Assembly (NCBI RefSeq): GCF_051954575.1
Contig: NZ_JBQCHP010000041.1
Coordinates: 1-64,000 of the forward strand
DNA length: 64,000 nucleotides
Source: Dyella_B sp035690825
GTDB taxonomy: Bacteria > Pseudomonadota > Gammaproteobacteria > Xanthomonadales > Rhodanobacteraceae
Direction of reading: 5' to 3'
Part shown: positions 16,825 to 26,124 of the stretch, one piece after another
Position numbering within the stretch: position 1 is the first letter of the stretch
How the letters are laid out: each line of letters starts with the position of its first letter
The notes under the pieces: model-generated
Database searches by the model: none
Told to the model about the DNA's origin: nothing
The model's input: only the letters and a program-made list of their open reading frames with translations
Made by a program: the position numbers and the translations under genes

Positions 16825-17701
16825 AGGCTTTTCGTATGCCGGCTTCCTTGCGCAGCCGCGCTTCCAGATTCTGCTGTCCGTCGGCCGCGTAAGCCTTGCA
16901 GGCCTGCGCATCGATCAAGGGATTGGGCTTGCCCGGCGCGATGCGTGCGGCCTTGTCGAAAAAGCCGTGCTGCGGATGCGGCGTCAGCAGGATGTCGCAA
17001 GGCAGCGCTGCCAACATCGCCAGTGCATGCCGATAACCCGCCAGGCGTTCCGGATGGGCCGGATCGGTGTAGCGATAGTCATCGGTACTGAGCAGTGAAA
17101 GGCTGTCGGCATACACCATCGGCAGGCAGTGCTGCTCCTCGCAGGAACGCCAGGTCCAACCGCTACTCCCGGGCGTGTGCCCGGGCATGGCGTGCATCTG
17201 CAACGCCAGCTGGCCGACGTGCACAGTCTGCCCATCGACCAGTACGCGAACCTTCGCAACCTTGGGATAGAACGGCGCCATGCCGTGCTGCGGATCGTCC
17301 GGATCGTCGCCGCCGAGTTTCAGCGCCTTGGCCGAAGCCGCGCTTGCGGCGACCTGCGCACCGCTATCGCGCGCCAGCGCGGCGATGGCCCCGGCGTGAT
17401 CGCCATGCGCGTGGGTGTTGAGAATCAGCTTGATGTCCTGCACGCGAAAACCCAGCGCGCGGATGTTCGATTCGATCATCGGCGCGTTTTCCGGCAAGGT
17501 GCCGTCGATCAACACGTGACCTTCGGGTGAGGTGATCAGGATGGCGCTAAGACCATGCGAGCCGACGTAGTAGGTGTTGCCGTAGATGCGAAACGGCTTT
17601 TGCGGCTGGGTCCAGGTCGCGCGCATATCCGCATCGACGGCATTGGCATGCGTCGTCGCACAGGCCAGCAACGTGGCACATAAAGCAGGCCAGGGTTTCA
17701 T
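16820..17701 (-). CDS. Secreted subclass B3-type metallo-beta-lactamase
   Basis: The 293-residue product starts with a signal peptide (about residues 1-21, ending THANA) and has the metallo-beta-lactamase fold. The zinc ligands of subclass B3 are present: H97, H99, D101 and H102 in NTHAHGDHAGA, H175 in MPGHTPGS, and H242 in LLTPHPQHGF. Overall layout resembles L1 of Stenotrophomonas and related chromosomal B3 enzymes (for example ALPCDILLTPHP). The likely role is periplasmic hydrolysis of beta-lactams, including carbapenems, but activity cannot be proved from sequence. No regulator lies beside it. Its stop codon falls inside a GTAGG repeat. Confidence 0.88.
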   Translation of the reverse strand: MKPWPALCATLLACATTHANAVDADMRATWTQPQKPFRIYGNTYYVGSHGLSAILITSPEGHVLIDGTLPENAPMIESNIRALGFRVQDIKLILNTHAHGDHAGAIAALARDSGAQVAASAASAKALKLGGDDPDDPQHGMAPFYPKVAKVRVLVDGQTVHVGQLALQMHAMPGHTPGSSGWTWRSCEEQHCLPMVYADSLSLLSTDDYRYTDPAHPERLAGYRHALAMLAALPCDILLTPHPQHGFFDKAARIAPGKPNPLIDAQACKAYAADGQQNLEARLRKEAGIRKAS

Positions 17702-17784
17702 GGAACCTCCACGCTGAAAGGAGGTGGCACCTTATTCGAAGGAACGGGCCAGGCCGAGCAGCTTTCGGCCAGCCCGATGCGCAT

Positions 17785-19404
17785 TTAATGGCTTTGCGCG
17801 GGCGCCGGCGCGTAAGCGCTGCCATCCACCGTCGGCAGGAATTTCGGCGGCTGCCATGCATGCGTGTGCTGTTCGAAACCGTAGGCGATCGAAATCAGCG
17901 TCGGTTCGCTCCACTTGGCGCCGAAGAACACGATGCCCACCGGCAAGCCGTGCGCCCAGCCAGCCGGTACGGCGATCGAGGGATAGCCCGCCACCGCCGC
18001 CGGTTGCGAGGCGCCGCCGATGGTCGGATTGCCGCTGACGATGTGATCGCCAAGCACCAGGTCGGTCAGGTACGCCGGCCCCCATGATGGCGAAAGCAGC
18101 GCATCCAGGTGGTTCGCCTGCAGCGCCGCATCGATGCCTTGCGGCCCCGAGAACTGCTTGGCCTTGTTCAAGGCATCCAGATACGCCTTGTCGGTAAGCG
18201 GGCCTTTGGCCTGCGCCTGCTCGAACAGATCCTGCCCGAACCAGGCCATTTCGCGTGGCGCTTCCTGTTTGTCGAAGGCGATCAGGTCCGCCAGTGTTTT
18301 CACCTTCAGGCCTTGGCGGCCAGCGAGATACGCGTTGAGGTCATGCTTGAAGTCGTACAGCATCACGGTCATTTCCGGATCGCCGAGTTCGGCCAGATGC
18401 GGCAGCGTGACCGGATCGACAATGATCGCGCCCTGCGCTTTCATTGCGGCGATTGCTTCATCCAGCACGCGATCGGCATTCGGCTCGTTACCGGCAAGCT
18501 GGCGCACTACGCCGATGCGTTTGCCGCGCAAGCCGTTCGGATCGAGAAAACGCGTGTAATCGGTCGCATGCTTGTTTGCTTCCGCCGTGGCGGGATCCTG
18601 CGAATCACTGCCTGCCAGCGCAGTAAGCAACATGGCCGCGTCGGTGACATTGCGCGCGAGCGGGCCGGCCGTGTCCTGGTTGTGGCTGATCGGAATGATG
18701 CCGCTGCGGCTGACGAGACCCAAGGTCGGCTTGATGCCCACAATGCCGTTCATCGATGCGGGACAGATGATCGAGCCGTCCGTCTCTGTGCCCACCGCCG
18801 CCGGCACCAGGCCCGCCGCGACCGCCACCGCTGAGCCGGAACTGGAGCCGCATGGATTGCGATCCAGCGCATACGGGTTGCGCGTCTGCCCGCCGCGACC
18901 GGTCCATCCGCTGCTGGCATGGCTGGAACGAAAATCCGCCCACTCGCTGAGGTTGGCCTTGCCCAGAATCACCGCGCCCGCGTCGCGCAGACGCGTAACC
19001 AGTGAGGCGTCTTTTGCTGCCGGCGCATCCATCAAGGCAAGCGAACCTGCGGTGGTCAGGGTGTGATCGCCGGTGTCGATGTTGTCCTTCAGCAGCACCG
19101 GCATGCCATACAGCGGGCTGTGCAAGGGACGGCGTTTCGCGTCGAGTTTCTCGGCGATCTTCAACGCATCCGGATTGACCTCCAGCACCGCGCGCAGCGT
19201 CGGGCCACTTTGGTCGATCTGCTGGATGCGCGCGATGTCTTCCTGCACCAGCGCCTTGCTGGTCAGCTTGCCAGCGTCGATGTCCTGCTGCAGTTCGGTC
19301 ACGCTTCGCCATGCCACATCACCGGCGTTCTCCTGGGCCAACAGCGCGGCGGAAGGCCAAAGGGCAAGCACGATGGCGGCGCCTAGCAGCGGTCGTCGGA
19401 ACAT
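17785..19404 (-). CDS. Exported amidase signature family hydrolase
   Basis: The 539-residue product has an N-terminal signal sequence (MFRRPLLGAAIVLALWPSAA) and the amidase signature domain. The Ser-cisSer-Lys triad is visible: the lysine in VLLKDNIDT, the cis-serine in NPCGSSSGSAVA, and the nucleophile in TETDGSIICPAS. The ATG at 19404 is preferred because GGGGAG lies seven bases upstream; an ATG six codons further up is less likely. It would hydrolyse an amide substrate in the periplasm; the substrate is unknown. It may share transcription with the downstream beta-lactamase gene, 83 bases away. Confidence 0.88.
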   Translation of the reverse strand: MFRRPLLGAAIVLALWPSAALLAQENAGDVAWRSVTELQQDIDAGKLTSKALVQEDIARIQQIDQSGPTLRAVLEVNPDALKIAEKLDAKRRPLHSPLYGMPVLLKDNIDTGDHTLTTAGSLALMDAPAAKDASLVTRLRDAGAVILGKANLSEWADFRSSHASSGWTGRGGQTRNPYALDRNPCGSSSGSAVAVAAGLVPAAVGTETDGSIICPASMNGIVGIKPTLGLVSRSGIIPISHNQDTAGPLARNVTDAAMLLTALAGSDSQDPATAEANKHATDYTRFLDPNGLRGKRIGVVRQLAGNEPNADRVLDEAIAAMKAQGAIIVDPVTLPHLAELGDPEMTVMLYDFKHDLNAYLAGRQGLKVKTLADLIAFDKQEAPREMAWFGQDLFEQAQAKGPLTDKAYLDALNKAKQFSGPQGIDAALQANHLDALLSPSWGPAYLTDLVLGDHIVSGNPTIGGASQPAAVAGYPSIAVPAGWAHGLPVGIVFFGAKWSEPTLISIAYGFEQHTHAWQPPKFLPTVDGSAYAPAPAQSH

Positions 19405-19519
19405 GGCAGTACTCCCCAACAAAGCATGTGGCGTGATGCCGCAGCATAACCGCAGGCGTCGTGGTTGGCGCGTGGCGGACCCCTATACTTCCGGCATGGG
19501 TGCCAGGGGCCGGACCAAC

Positions 19520-20236
19520 ATGTCGACACGATTTTGGTGGGCGCTCGCTGTGGCCTTGATGGGCTGTAACGTGGCGCACGCCGATCCATCGAGCGTGCCC
19601 GACACGCTGCAGCAGCGTATTGCGGCGTGCACGAGCTGCCACGGCGTGCACGGCGAAGGTTCTTCCGGCAGCGGTTTTTTCCCGCGCCTGGCGGGCAAGC
19701 CGGCCGGCTATCTGGTCTTGCAAATGCAGAATTTCCAGCGCGGGCTGCGCAAATACGCGCCGATGGAATACACCGTGCGTCCGCTCACGCTCAGCTATAT
19801 GCAGGAGATCGCTGCGTATTTCTCAGCGCAACAGGTGCCCTATGCGCGCAAGCCGCTGCCTGCGCTGGCTCCATCCGCGCTGCAGCGTGGCGAGCAACTG
19901 GTTACCGCCGGCGACCCCGCGCGCAAGATACCGCCGTGCCAGGCGTGCCACGGCACGCAGCTCACCGGCACGGAGCCGTTCGTGCCGGGGCTGGTTGGCC
20001 TGCCGTACGACTACATCAGCTCGCAGCTTGGTTCGTGGCGCACGGGTACGCGCGCATCGGCGGCGCCCGATTGCATGGCCGAGATCGCCAATCGCCTTGC
20101 GCCGGCGGACATCACCGCGGTTTCAGCGTGGCTGGCGAGCCGTGAGGTGCCCGCCGATACGCACGCACAAGCGGCAGGCTCGATCACGCCACCACTGCAT
20201 TGCGGGGTACTGCAGGCGCAGGGGAGCGGCCTATGA
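19520..20236 (+). CDS. Diheme cytochrome c, c4-like
   Basis: The 238-residue product has a signal peptide (about residues 1-21, ending NVAHA) and two heme c sites, CTSCH at 37-41 and CQACH at 140-144, in two similar halves as in cytochrome c4. It would carry electrons in the periplasm. The ATG at 19520 follows an AGGGG site; an in-frame ATG at 19496 would add eight residues before the signal peptide. Its stop overlaps the start of the next cytochrome gene (ATGA), so the two are one operon. A lipidated cysteine at C16 is possible but not in a clear lipobox. Confidence 0.88.
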   Translation: MSTRFWWALAVALMGCNVAHADPSSVPDTLQQRIAACTSCHGVHGEGSSGSGFFPRLAGKPAGYLVLQMQNFQRGLRKYAPMEYTVRPLTLSYMQEIAAYFSAQQVPYARKPLPALAPSALQRGEQLVTAGDPARKIPPCQACHGTQLTGTEPFVPGLVGLPYDYISSQLGSWRTGTRASAAPDCMAEIANRLAPADITAVSAWLASREVPADTHAQAAGSITPPLHCGVLQAQGSGL

Positions 20237-21519
20237 ATCGACTGCGTGGGTTATGGATGGTGCTGGTGGTGCTGGTGCTGGTTGCCGGTGCGTGGCTGTC
20301 GCAACGGCATACACCTGCATCGCCGTCGCCGGAAGATCCGGCGATCGCCGCCACTTTGAAAGATCCGCTCGTCATTGCCAAGGGCCGTTACCTGGCCGCG
20401 GCCGGCGATTGCGTTTCCTGCCATACCATGCGTGGCGGCGCGCCTTATGCGGGCGGGCGCATGTTGCCCACGCCGTTCGGCAATATTCCGGCGCCCAACA
20501 TCACGCCGGATGGCGAAACCGGCATCGGTGCATGGACATTCAGCGACTTCTGGCGCGCCATGCATGAAGGTGTCGGGCGGAACGGCGAGCTGCTGTATCC
20601 CGCGTTTTCGTATACCTCGTTCACCAAGGTGACGCGCGACGACGCCATCGCGCTGTTTGCATACCTGCGTTCGCTGCCGGCCGCGCGCCAGCCGAATGCG
20701 CAGCTTGAACTGCGCTTTCCCTACAACGTGCGCAGCACGCTCACCGCGTGGCGCGCGATGTATTTCAAGCCGGGCGTATATCGGGCCGACCCTTCGCAAC
20801 CGGCGTCATGGAACCGTGGTGCGTATTTGGTGCAAGGCCTTGGGCACTGCAACGAATGCCACGCCACGCGTGACGCATGGGGCGGCTTGAATAGCGGCGC
20901 GACGCTCAGCGGCGGGCTTATTCCCGAACAGGATTGGTACGCGCCGGATTTGAGCATGCAAGCCAACGGTGGCCTGCAGGGATGGAATAGGCAGGACATC
21001 ATCGACGTGCTGAAAACCGGGCAGGCCTCCAAGGGTGCTGCAATTGGCCCGATGGCGGATGTGGTGGCGCACAGCACGCAGCATCTGCACGACGACGATC
21101 TGCAAGCCATCGCCGACTATCTGCTGTCGCTATCTGCGCGCAGCACGCTGGCAGTCGTGCGCGCGAGTTTCGATGGCAAGTCGCTGGCCGATCGCGGTCA
21201 TGCCATCTACGAGGAGCATTGCGCGGATTGCCACGGCAAGGATGGCGCCGGTGTTGCGGGCGTCTATCCGGCGCTGGATGGCAATGCATCGGTAGTGGAA
21301 CCCACCGGCGTCAACGCGACACGCATCGTGCTGCTGGGCGGCTTTCCGCCGGTGACGATAGGCAACCCTCGGCCGTATTCCATGCCGCCGTATGCGCAGC
21401 AGCTGAGCGATGCGGACGTGGCGGCGGTGGTGACCTATATCCGGCAGGCTTGGTCGAATCATGCCGCTGCGGTGCAGGAACGTGATGTGGCGGTGTATCG
21501 GCATACGCCGATTGATTGA
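20233..21519 (+). CDS. Membrane-anchored triheme cytochrome c
   Basis: The 428-residue product has one N-terminal membrane segment (about residues 5-22) and three heme c sites: CVSCH at 60-64, CNECH at 206-210 and CADCH at 330-334. This layout is that of the cytochrome subunit of membrane alcohol, gluconate or aldehyde dehydrogenases, which pass electrons to ubiquinone. No dehydrogenase gene is adjacent; the only partner is the c4-like cytochrome upstream, translationally coupled by an ATGA overlap. The electron donor is therefore unknown. Confidence 0.87.
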   Translation: MNRLRGLWMVLVVLVLVAGAWLSQRHTPASPSPEDPAIAATLKDPLVIAKGRYLAAAGDCVSCHTMRGGAPYAGGRMLPTPFGNIPAPNITPDGETGIGAWTFSDFWRAMHEGVGRNGELLYPAFSYTSFTKVTRDDAIALFAYLRSLPAARQPNAQLELRFPYNVRSTLTAWRAMYFKPGVYRADPSQPASWNRGAYLVQGLGHCNECHATRDAWGGLNSGATLSGGLIPEQDWYAPDLSMQANGGLQGWNRQDIIDVLKTGQASKGAAIGPMADVVAHSTQHLHDDDLQAIADYLLSLSARSTLAVVRASFDGKSLADRGHAIYEEHCADCHGKDGAGVAGVYPALDGNASVVEPTGVNATRIVLLGGFPPVTIGNPRPYSMPPYAQQLSDADVAAVVTYIRQAWSNHAAAVQERDVAVYRHTPID

Positions 21520-21533
21520 AGGAAAGGAGTCAG

Positions 21534-21611
21534 CCGTAGGTTGGGGTGCAAACCCCAACATTGCCGTGTACCCAGGAATCACGATGTTGGGGTTCGCACC
21601 CCAACCTACGG
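21534..21611. repeat. GTAGG inverted repeat, copy 2
   Basis: 28-bp arms (21534-21561 and 21584-21611) with one mismatch begin CCGTAGGTTGGGGTGC; each arm contains its own TTGGGGT...ACCCCAA palindrome. It lies between the convergent triheme cytochrome and RND adaptor genes. The CTA at 21606-21608 is the TAG stop codon of the adaptor gene. Confidence 0.9.
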
Positions 21612-22784
21612 AAGCCGTTGCTTTTGCGCAGCATTCGGCTCGCTCAGTTTCACCTGCTGACCCTCATACAGCGAATCCGGCGGACTCAGCACGACACGGT
21701 CGCCATCGGCCAAACCTTCGATGATTTCCACCGTGCTGCCGAAATCGCGGCCGATCGTGACGTGCTGCAAATGCACGCGCTGCTGCCCATCGATCAACGC
21801 AAGCTGCAGCCCTTCGGCGCGGAACAGCAGCACGTTGGCAGGCACGACGTAGTTGCGCGTGGCGGTCGACAGCTGCAGCTTCACGTTGGCGTATACACCG
21901 GGCACCAGTTGCTGATCGTCGTTGGCGACGTCGATTTCGGTGCGCAGCGTGCGCGTATTCGGATCTAGCGCATCGGCCGTGCGCGCCACGGTGCCTGCGA
22001 ACGGTTTCGCGCCATAGGTATTTAAGCTGACCTCGGCCGGCATGCCGACGCGTACGCTGGCGGCATAGGTTTCCGGCACGTCCACGTAGATGCGCAGCTT
22101 GCTGGTATCGGCGATCACGAACAGGTTGCTGCCGCTGGCGCCCGAATCCACCAGCGCGCCGATGTTCAAGTTGCGCTGGGTGATGATGCCGTCGTACGGC
22201 GCGTCGATGTGCTTGAAATCCTGCAGGGTCTGCAGCCGCGCCACGTTCGCCTGATCGGCCTGCACGGTGGCGGCGTCGGCCTTGTATTGCGCCGTGTACT
22301 GGTCGGCGATCTGCTGCGCCACCAGGCCTTGCGTGGCAAGTTTTGCGTAGCGATCGGCGGTGACTTTAGCGAACGCCTCGTTGGCCTGGTCGGTGCGCAT
22401 CTGCGCCTTGCCTTGCAGCAGTTGGTTGTCGACGTCCGGTGTATCCAGGTCGGCCAGGCGTTGCCCCTTTTTCACCTTGGCGCCGATATCGACGTACCAC
22501 TTGGCGACGTAGCCGGTGGTGCGTGCATACACCTGCGCGTCCTGCCACGAAGCCACCGTGCCAGGCAGGGTCAGCGCCTCGTCCTTGGCCGCGGCCTTGG
22601 GCGTGATCGTCGCCACGGTGGGAATGGCGTTGCGCTGGGTGTCCTGGGTCAACTCGTGGCGCGCCTGCACGCGCCTGACGATGCCGAACACCGCCAGCGC
22701 AACCAGCACGATGCCGAGGCCAACCAACGTAAGCCGCGCGCCGCGCGATGGCTTGGGAGGAGAATGCGAAACATTACTGGACAT
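21606..22784 (-). CDS. RND efflux periplasmic adaptor (membrane fusion protein)
   Basis: The 392-residue product has one N-terminal membrane anchor (about residues 19-39) and the adaptor domains of the HlyD/AcrA family: a biotinyl-lipoyl-like segment (GYVAKWYVDIGAKVKKGQRL), an alpha-helical hairpin, then FKHIDAPYDGIITQRNLNIG. It links the inner membrane pump encoded just upstream to an outer membrane channel. The pump gene ends nine bases before this adaptor on the other side, so gene order is pump 5' and adaptor 3'. Its stop codon lies in a GTAGG repeat. Confidence 0.92.
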   Translation of the reverse strand: MSSNVSHSPPKPSRGARLTLVGLGIVLVALAVFGIVRRVQARHELTQDTQRNAIPTVATITPKAAAKDEALTLPGTVASWQDAQVYARTTGYVAKWYVDIGAKVKKGQRLADLDTPDVDNQLLQGKAQMRTDQANEAFAKVTADRYAKLATQGLVAQQIADQYTAQYKADAATVQADQANVARLQTLQDFKHIDAPYDGIITQRNLNIGALVDSGASGSNLFVIADTSKLRIYVDVPETYAASVRVGMPAEVSLNTYGAKPFAGTVARTADALDPNTRTLRTEIDVANDDQQLVPGVYANVKLQLSTATRNYVVPANVLLFRAEGLQLALIDGQQRVHLQHVTIGRDFGSTVEIIEGLADGDRVVLSPPDSLYEGQQVKLSEPNAAQKQRLP

Positions 22785-22793
22785 GATCGGTTC

Positions 22794-25700
22794 TCACACT
22801 GCAGCCGCATCGCGGCGCGCCTTGCGGCGGCGATGCAACAGACTGAAGAAGGTCGGTACGAAGAACAAGGTGGCGGCCGTGGCCAGCAGCAGGCCGCCGA
22901 TCACGGCGCGGCCCAGCGGCGCATTCTGTTCGCCGCCTTCGCCCAGGCCCAGCGCCATCGGCACCATGCCGATGATCATCGCCAGCGCCGTCATCAATAC
23001 CGGGCGGAAACGCTGGAAGCCGGCCTCGATCGCCGCCTGCACCGGATCGTCGTGATGCGCCAGCCGCTCGCGCGCGAAACTGATCACCAGGATCGAGTTG
23101 GCCGTCGCCACGCCCATGCACATGATCGCGCCCATCAGCGCCGGCACCGACAGCGGCGTACCGGTGAGGAACAGCATCCACACCAAACCCGCCAACGCCG
23201 CGGGCAACGCCGCGATGATGATCAGCGGATCGAGCCAGCTCTGGAAATTGACCACGATCAACAGATACACCAGCACGATCGCGAACAGCAGCCCGCCGAT
23301 CAGCCCCTTGTAGGACGCTTGCATGGTCTGCACCTGGCCGCGCACGTCGATGTTCACATCGCGCGGCAAGTGCTTGGCATGCTCCGCCACCACGCGCTGC
23401 ACATCGCTCGCCACCGCGCCAAGATCGGTGCGGTCGACCGAGGCATACAGATCCATCGTCGGCCGCGTGCTGTAGTGCGTGACGATCGCCGCGCCCTGGC
23501 TGCGCGAGAAGTCGGCGAGATTCTGCAGCGTCTGGCTGATGGTGCTGCCCGATGAACTGCTGCTCGCCGCAACGTTGCCCGACACGCTGCGGATCGGCAG
23601 ATTCTTCAGCGCCTGCAGGGAATCCAGACGATATTGCGGCGTCTGCGTGGCGATGGAATAGCTGATGCCGGTTTTCGGATCGACCCAGAAGGTGGGGCTG
23701 ACCTGCGACGAACCGGCTAGCGCCGTCAGCAGATTACTCGCGACATCCTGTGTGGTGAGGCCGACCAGGCTGGCGCGCGTGCGGTCCACCGTTACGTTGA
23801 GCTGCGGCAGGTTGAGCGCCTGCTGGATACGCAGATCGACCAGCCCGGGAATCTTCAGCAGATCCCCATGCAATTCCTTGGCGATCCTCGCCGATGCGGT
23901 GGGATCGTGACTGGATACCTGCACATCGATCGGCGCCGGCGCGCCGAAGTTCAGGATCTGCCCCACGATGTCCGCCGGCAGGAAGGAGAAGATCACGCCG
24001 GGATATTTCTGTGCGAGCTGCCGGCGCAGGTTGCGCACGTAATCGATGGTTGGGCGATGATCTTCATTGAGCGTCACGAAGATGTCGCCGTCCGACGTGC
24101 CCACCACGCCAGTATTGCTATAGGAAAGATTGATGCCGCTGTAGGGAATGCCCAGCGTGTCGACGATGCTGGCCAGTTCCTGCTGCGGGATGGCGTCGCG
24201 AATCACGCCCTCGATGCCATCGGCCAGCCGTGCGGTTTCTTCGATGCGCAGTCCCACCGGAGCACGGAAATGCAGCTTGATCTGGCCGCCGTCCACGTAG
24301 GGGAAGAAATCGCGTCCCAGCCATGGCACCAGCAGGCCCACCGATAGCGCGCACGTTGCGAAAAACAGTATCGCGAACAGGCCACGATGGCGTTCGGTGG
24401 TTTCCAGCGCGCCGCGATAGCCTTCGCGCAGGCGTTCGAAGCGGCGTTCGAAAGCGAGCTGGAAATGGCTGAGCGGTCCGTTGGCCTGCTTCTCATGCTG
24501 GTGCTTCTTCAGCCAGAACAGCGAAAGCGTGGGCACCAGCGTTCGCGACAGCACATAGGAAGCCAGCATCGCGAACACCACCGCTTCGGCCAGCGGCGCA
24601 AACAGGTATTTCGCCACGCCGCCGAGAAAGAAGATCGGCACGAACACGATGCAGATCGACAAGGTCGATACGAACGCCGGTATCGCGATCTGGTGCGCGC
24701 CTTCCATGATCGCGTCGTAGACCTCCTTGCCTTCTTCCAGGTGCGAGTTGATGTTCTCGATCGTCACCGTGGCGTCGTCCACCAGGATGCCCACCGCCAG
24801 CGCCAGGCCACCCAGCGTCATGATGTTGATGGTCTGGCCGAGCGCCGACAGCGCAATGATGGAAGCGAGAATCGAAAGCGGAATCGAGATGGCGATGATC
24901 AGCGTCGAGCGCCAGGAGCCCAGGAACAGCAGGATCATCAAACCGGTCAGGGTCGCCGCGATCACGCCTTCGCGCACCACGCCGGAAATCGCCGCGCGCA
25001 CGAAAAGCGACTGATCGGAAAGCGAATGGATCTCCAGGTTCTGCGGTATCGCCGCGCGAATGGCCGGCAGCATGCTGTTGAGGCTGTCGACGATATCCAG
25101 CGTCGATGCATCACCGATCTTAAGGATCGACATCAGCACCGCGCGCTGGCCGTTCACGCGCACCACGTTGGTCTGCGGCGGCGAGCCGTCGTGCACGTGG
25201 GCGACGTCGCGAATATAGGTGGTGACGCCGTTGACGGTGCGGATCGGCGCGTTGTTGAGCTCCTCGATCTGCTGCGGGCTGCCGTTCAAGCGCACGCTGT
25301 ATTCGGTATCGCCGATCTTCTGCGTGCCGGCGGGCAGGATCAGGTTCTGCGCGCCGATCGCCGCCACCACGTCGCTGGGCGACAACTTGTGCGCGAGCAG
25401 CGCCTGCGGATTGAGGTCCACCTGCACCTGGCGCTGCTTGCCGCCATAGGGGTAGGGCGTGGCCGCGCCGCGCACGGAGGTGATGAAGGTGCGCACGATC
25501 TGGTTGGCGTCGTCGAAGATCGTAGTTTCCGACAGCTCCTTCGACGACAGCGCGAATTGCAGCACCGGCACGGTGGACGCGTTGTAGACCAGGATCAGAG
25601 GCGGGTTCGTGCCTTGCGGCATGCCGCGCAATACCGTTTGCGAGATCGCGGTGACCTGCGCCACGGCCATGTCGATCTTCACGTTCGGCTGGAAATACAC

Positions 25701-25979
25701 CTTCACCAGGCCGACACCGTTGAGCGATTGGGTCTCGGTGTGCTCGATGTCGTTGACGGTAGTGGTCAGCGCGCGCTCGTAACCGCTGATGATGCGGTTG
25801 TTCATGTCCTCGGCGGGTAGCCCGGTGTAATTCCACACTACGGAAACCACCGGAATGTCGATGTTCGGAAAGATGTCCACCGGCGTGCGCAGGATCGCCA
25901 GCGGCCCGAGGATCAGCAGCAGCAGCGCCAGAACGATAAAGGTAAGCGGCCGTTCGAGCGCGATTTTGACGATCCACAT
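22794..25979 (-). CDS. RND efflux transporter, inner membrane pump
   Basis: The 1061-residue product has the twelve-helix RND layout with two large periplasmic loops. TM4 carries the proton-relay aspartate pair in GGLALAVGILVDDATVTIEN. The N-terminus MWIVKIALERPLTFIVLALL and FPNIDIPVVSVVWNYTGL are typical of the multidrug (AcrB-like) rather than the heavy-metal branch, but the substrate is not known. The adaptor gene lies nine bases downstream; no outer membrane factor gene or regulator is next to the pair, so the pump probably uses a channel encoded elsewhere. Confidence 0.92.
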   Translation of the reverse strand: MWIVKIALERPLTFIVLALLLLILGPLAILRTPVDIFPNIDIPVVSVVWNYTGLPAEDMNNRIISGYERALTTTVNDIEHTETQSLNGVGLVKVYFQPNVKIDMAVAQVTAISQTVLRGMPQGTNPPLILVYNASTVPVLQFALSSKELSETTIFDDANQIVRTFITSVRGAATPYPYGGKQRQVQVDLNPQALLAHKLSPSDVVAAIGAQNLILPAGTQKIGDTEYSVRLNGSPQQIEELNNAPIRTVNGVTTYIRDVAHVHDGSPPQTNVVRVNGQRAVLMSILKIGDASTLDIVDSLNSMLPAIRAAIPQNLEIHSLSDQSLFVRAAISGVVREGVIAATLTGLMILLFLGSWRSTLIIAISIPLSILASIIALSALGQTINIMTLGGLALAVGILVDDATVTIENINSHLEEGKEVYDAIMEGAHQIAIPAFVSTLSICIVFVPIFFLGGVAKYLFAPLAEAVVFAMLASYVLSRTLVPTLSLFWLKKHQHEKQANGPLSHFQLAFERRFERLREGYRGALETTERHRGLFAILFFATCALSVGLLVPWLGRDFFPYVDGGQIKLHFRAPVGLRIEETARLADGIEGVIRDAIPQQELASIVDTLGIPYSGINLSYSNTGVVGTSDGDIFVTLNEDHRPTIDYVRNLRRQLAQKYPGVIFSFLPADIVGQILNFGAPAPIDVQVSSHDPTASARIAKELHGDLLKIPGLVDLRIQQALNLPQLNVTVDRTRASLVGLTTQDVASNLLTALAGSSQVSPTFWVDPKTGISYSIATQTPQYRLDSLQALKNLPIRSVSGNVAASSSSSGSTISQTLQNLADFSRSQGAAIVTHYSTRPTMDLYASVDRTDLGAVASDVQRVVAEHAKHLPRDVNIDVRGQVQTMQASYKGLIGGLLFAIVLVYLLIVVNFQSWLDPLIIIAALPAALAGLVWMLFLTGTPLSVPALMGAIMCMGVATANSILVISFARERLAHHDDPVQAAIEAGFQRFRPVLMTALAMIIGMVPMALGLGEGGEQNAPLGRAVIGGLLLATAATLFFVPTFFSLLHRRRKARRDAAAV

Positions 25980-26030
25980 AACCGATGCTTTCCATCAGCC
26001 TTGCGACCGCCGCGCGGTTCGCATCGACTG

Positions 26031-26059
26031 ACTATAGAAGGTTGCCGGGAAGATGCTAG
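26031..26059 (-). promoter_or_regulatory. Possible promoter of the RND operon
   Basis: On the minus strand a -10 box TATAGT (plus-strand 26031-26036) lies 17 bases after CTAGCA (26054-26059). The -35 match is weak. It is 52 bases upstream of the pump start. Confidence 0.35.
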
Positions 26060-26124
26060 CCTAAGCAATTTTCCTGACGGCAATCATGTGCCGGAGGCCA
26101 TGCGCACGGCCGTATGTATTTGCG

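Noticed and set aside
24387..25820. 477-codon frame antisense to the RND pump
   Set aside because: Shadow frame; the pump gene is well supported by its TM4 aspartate pair and full length.
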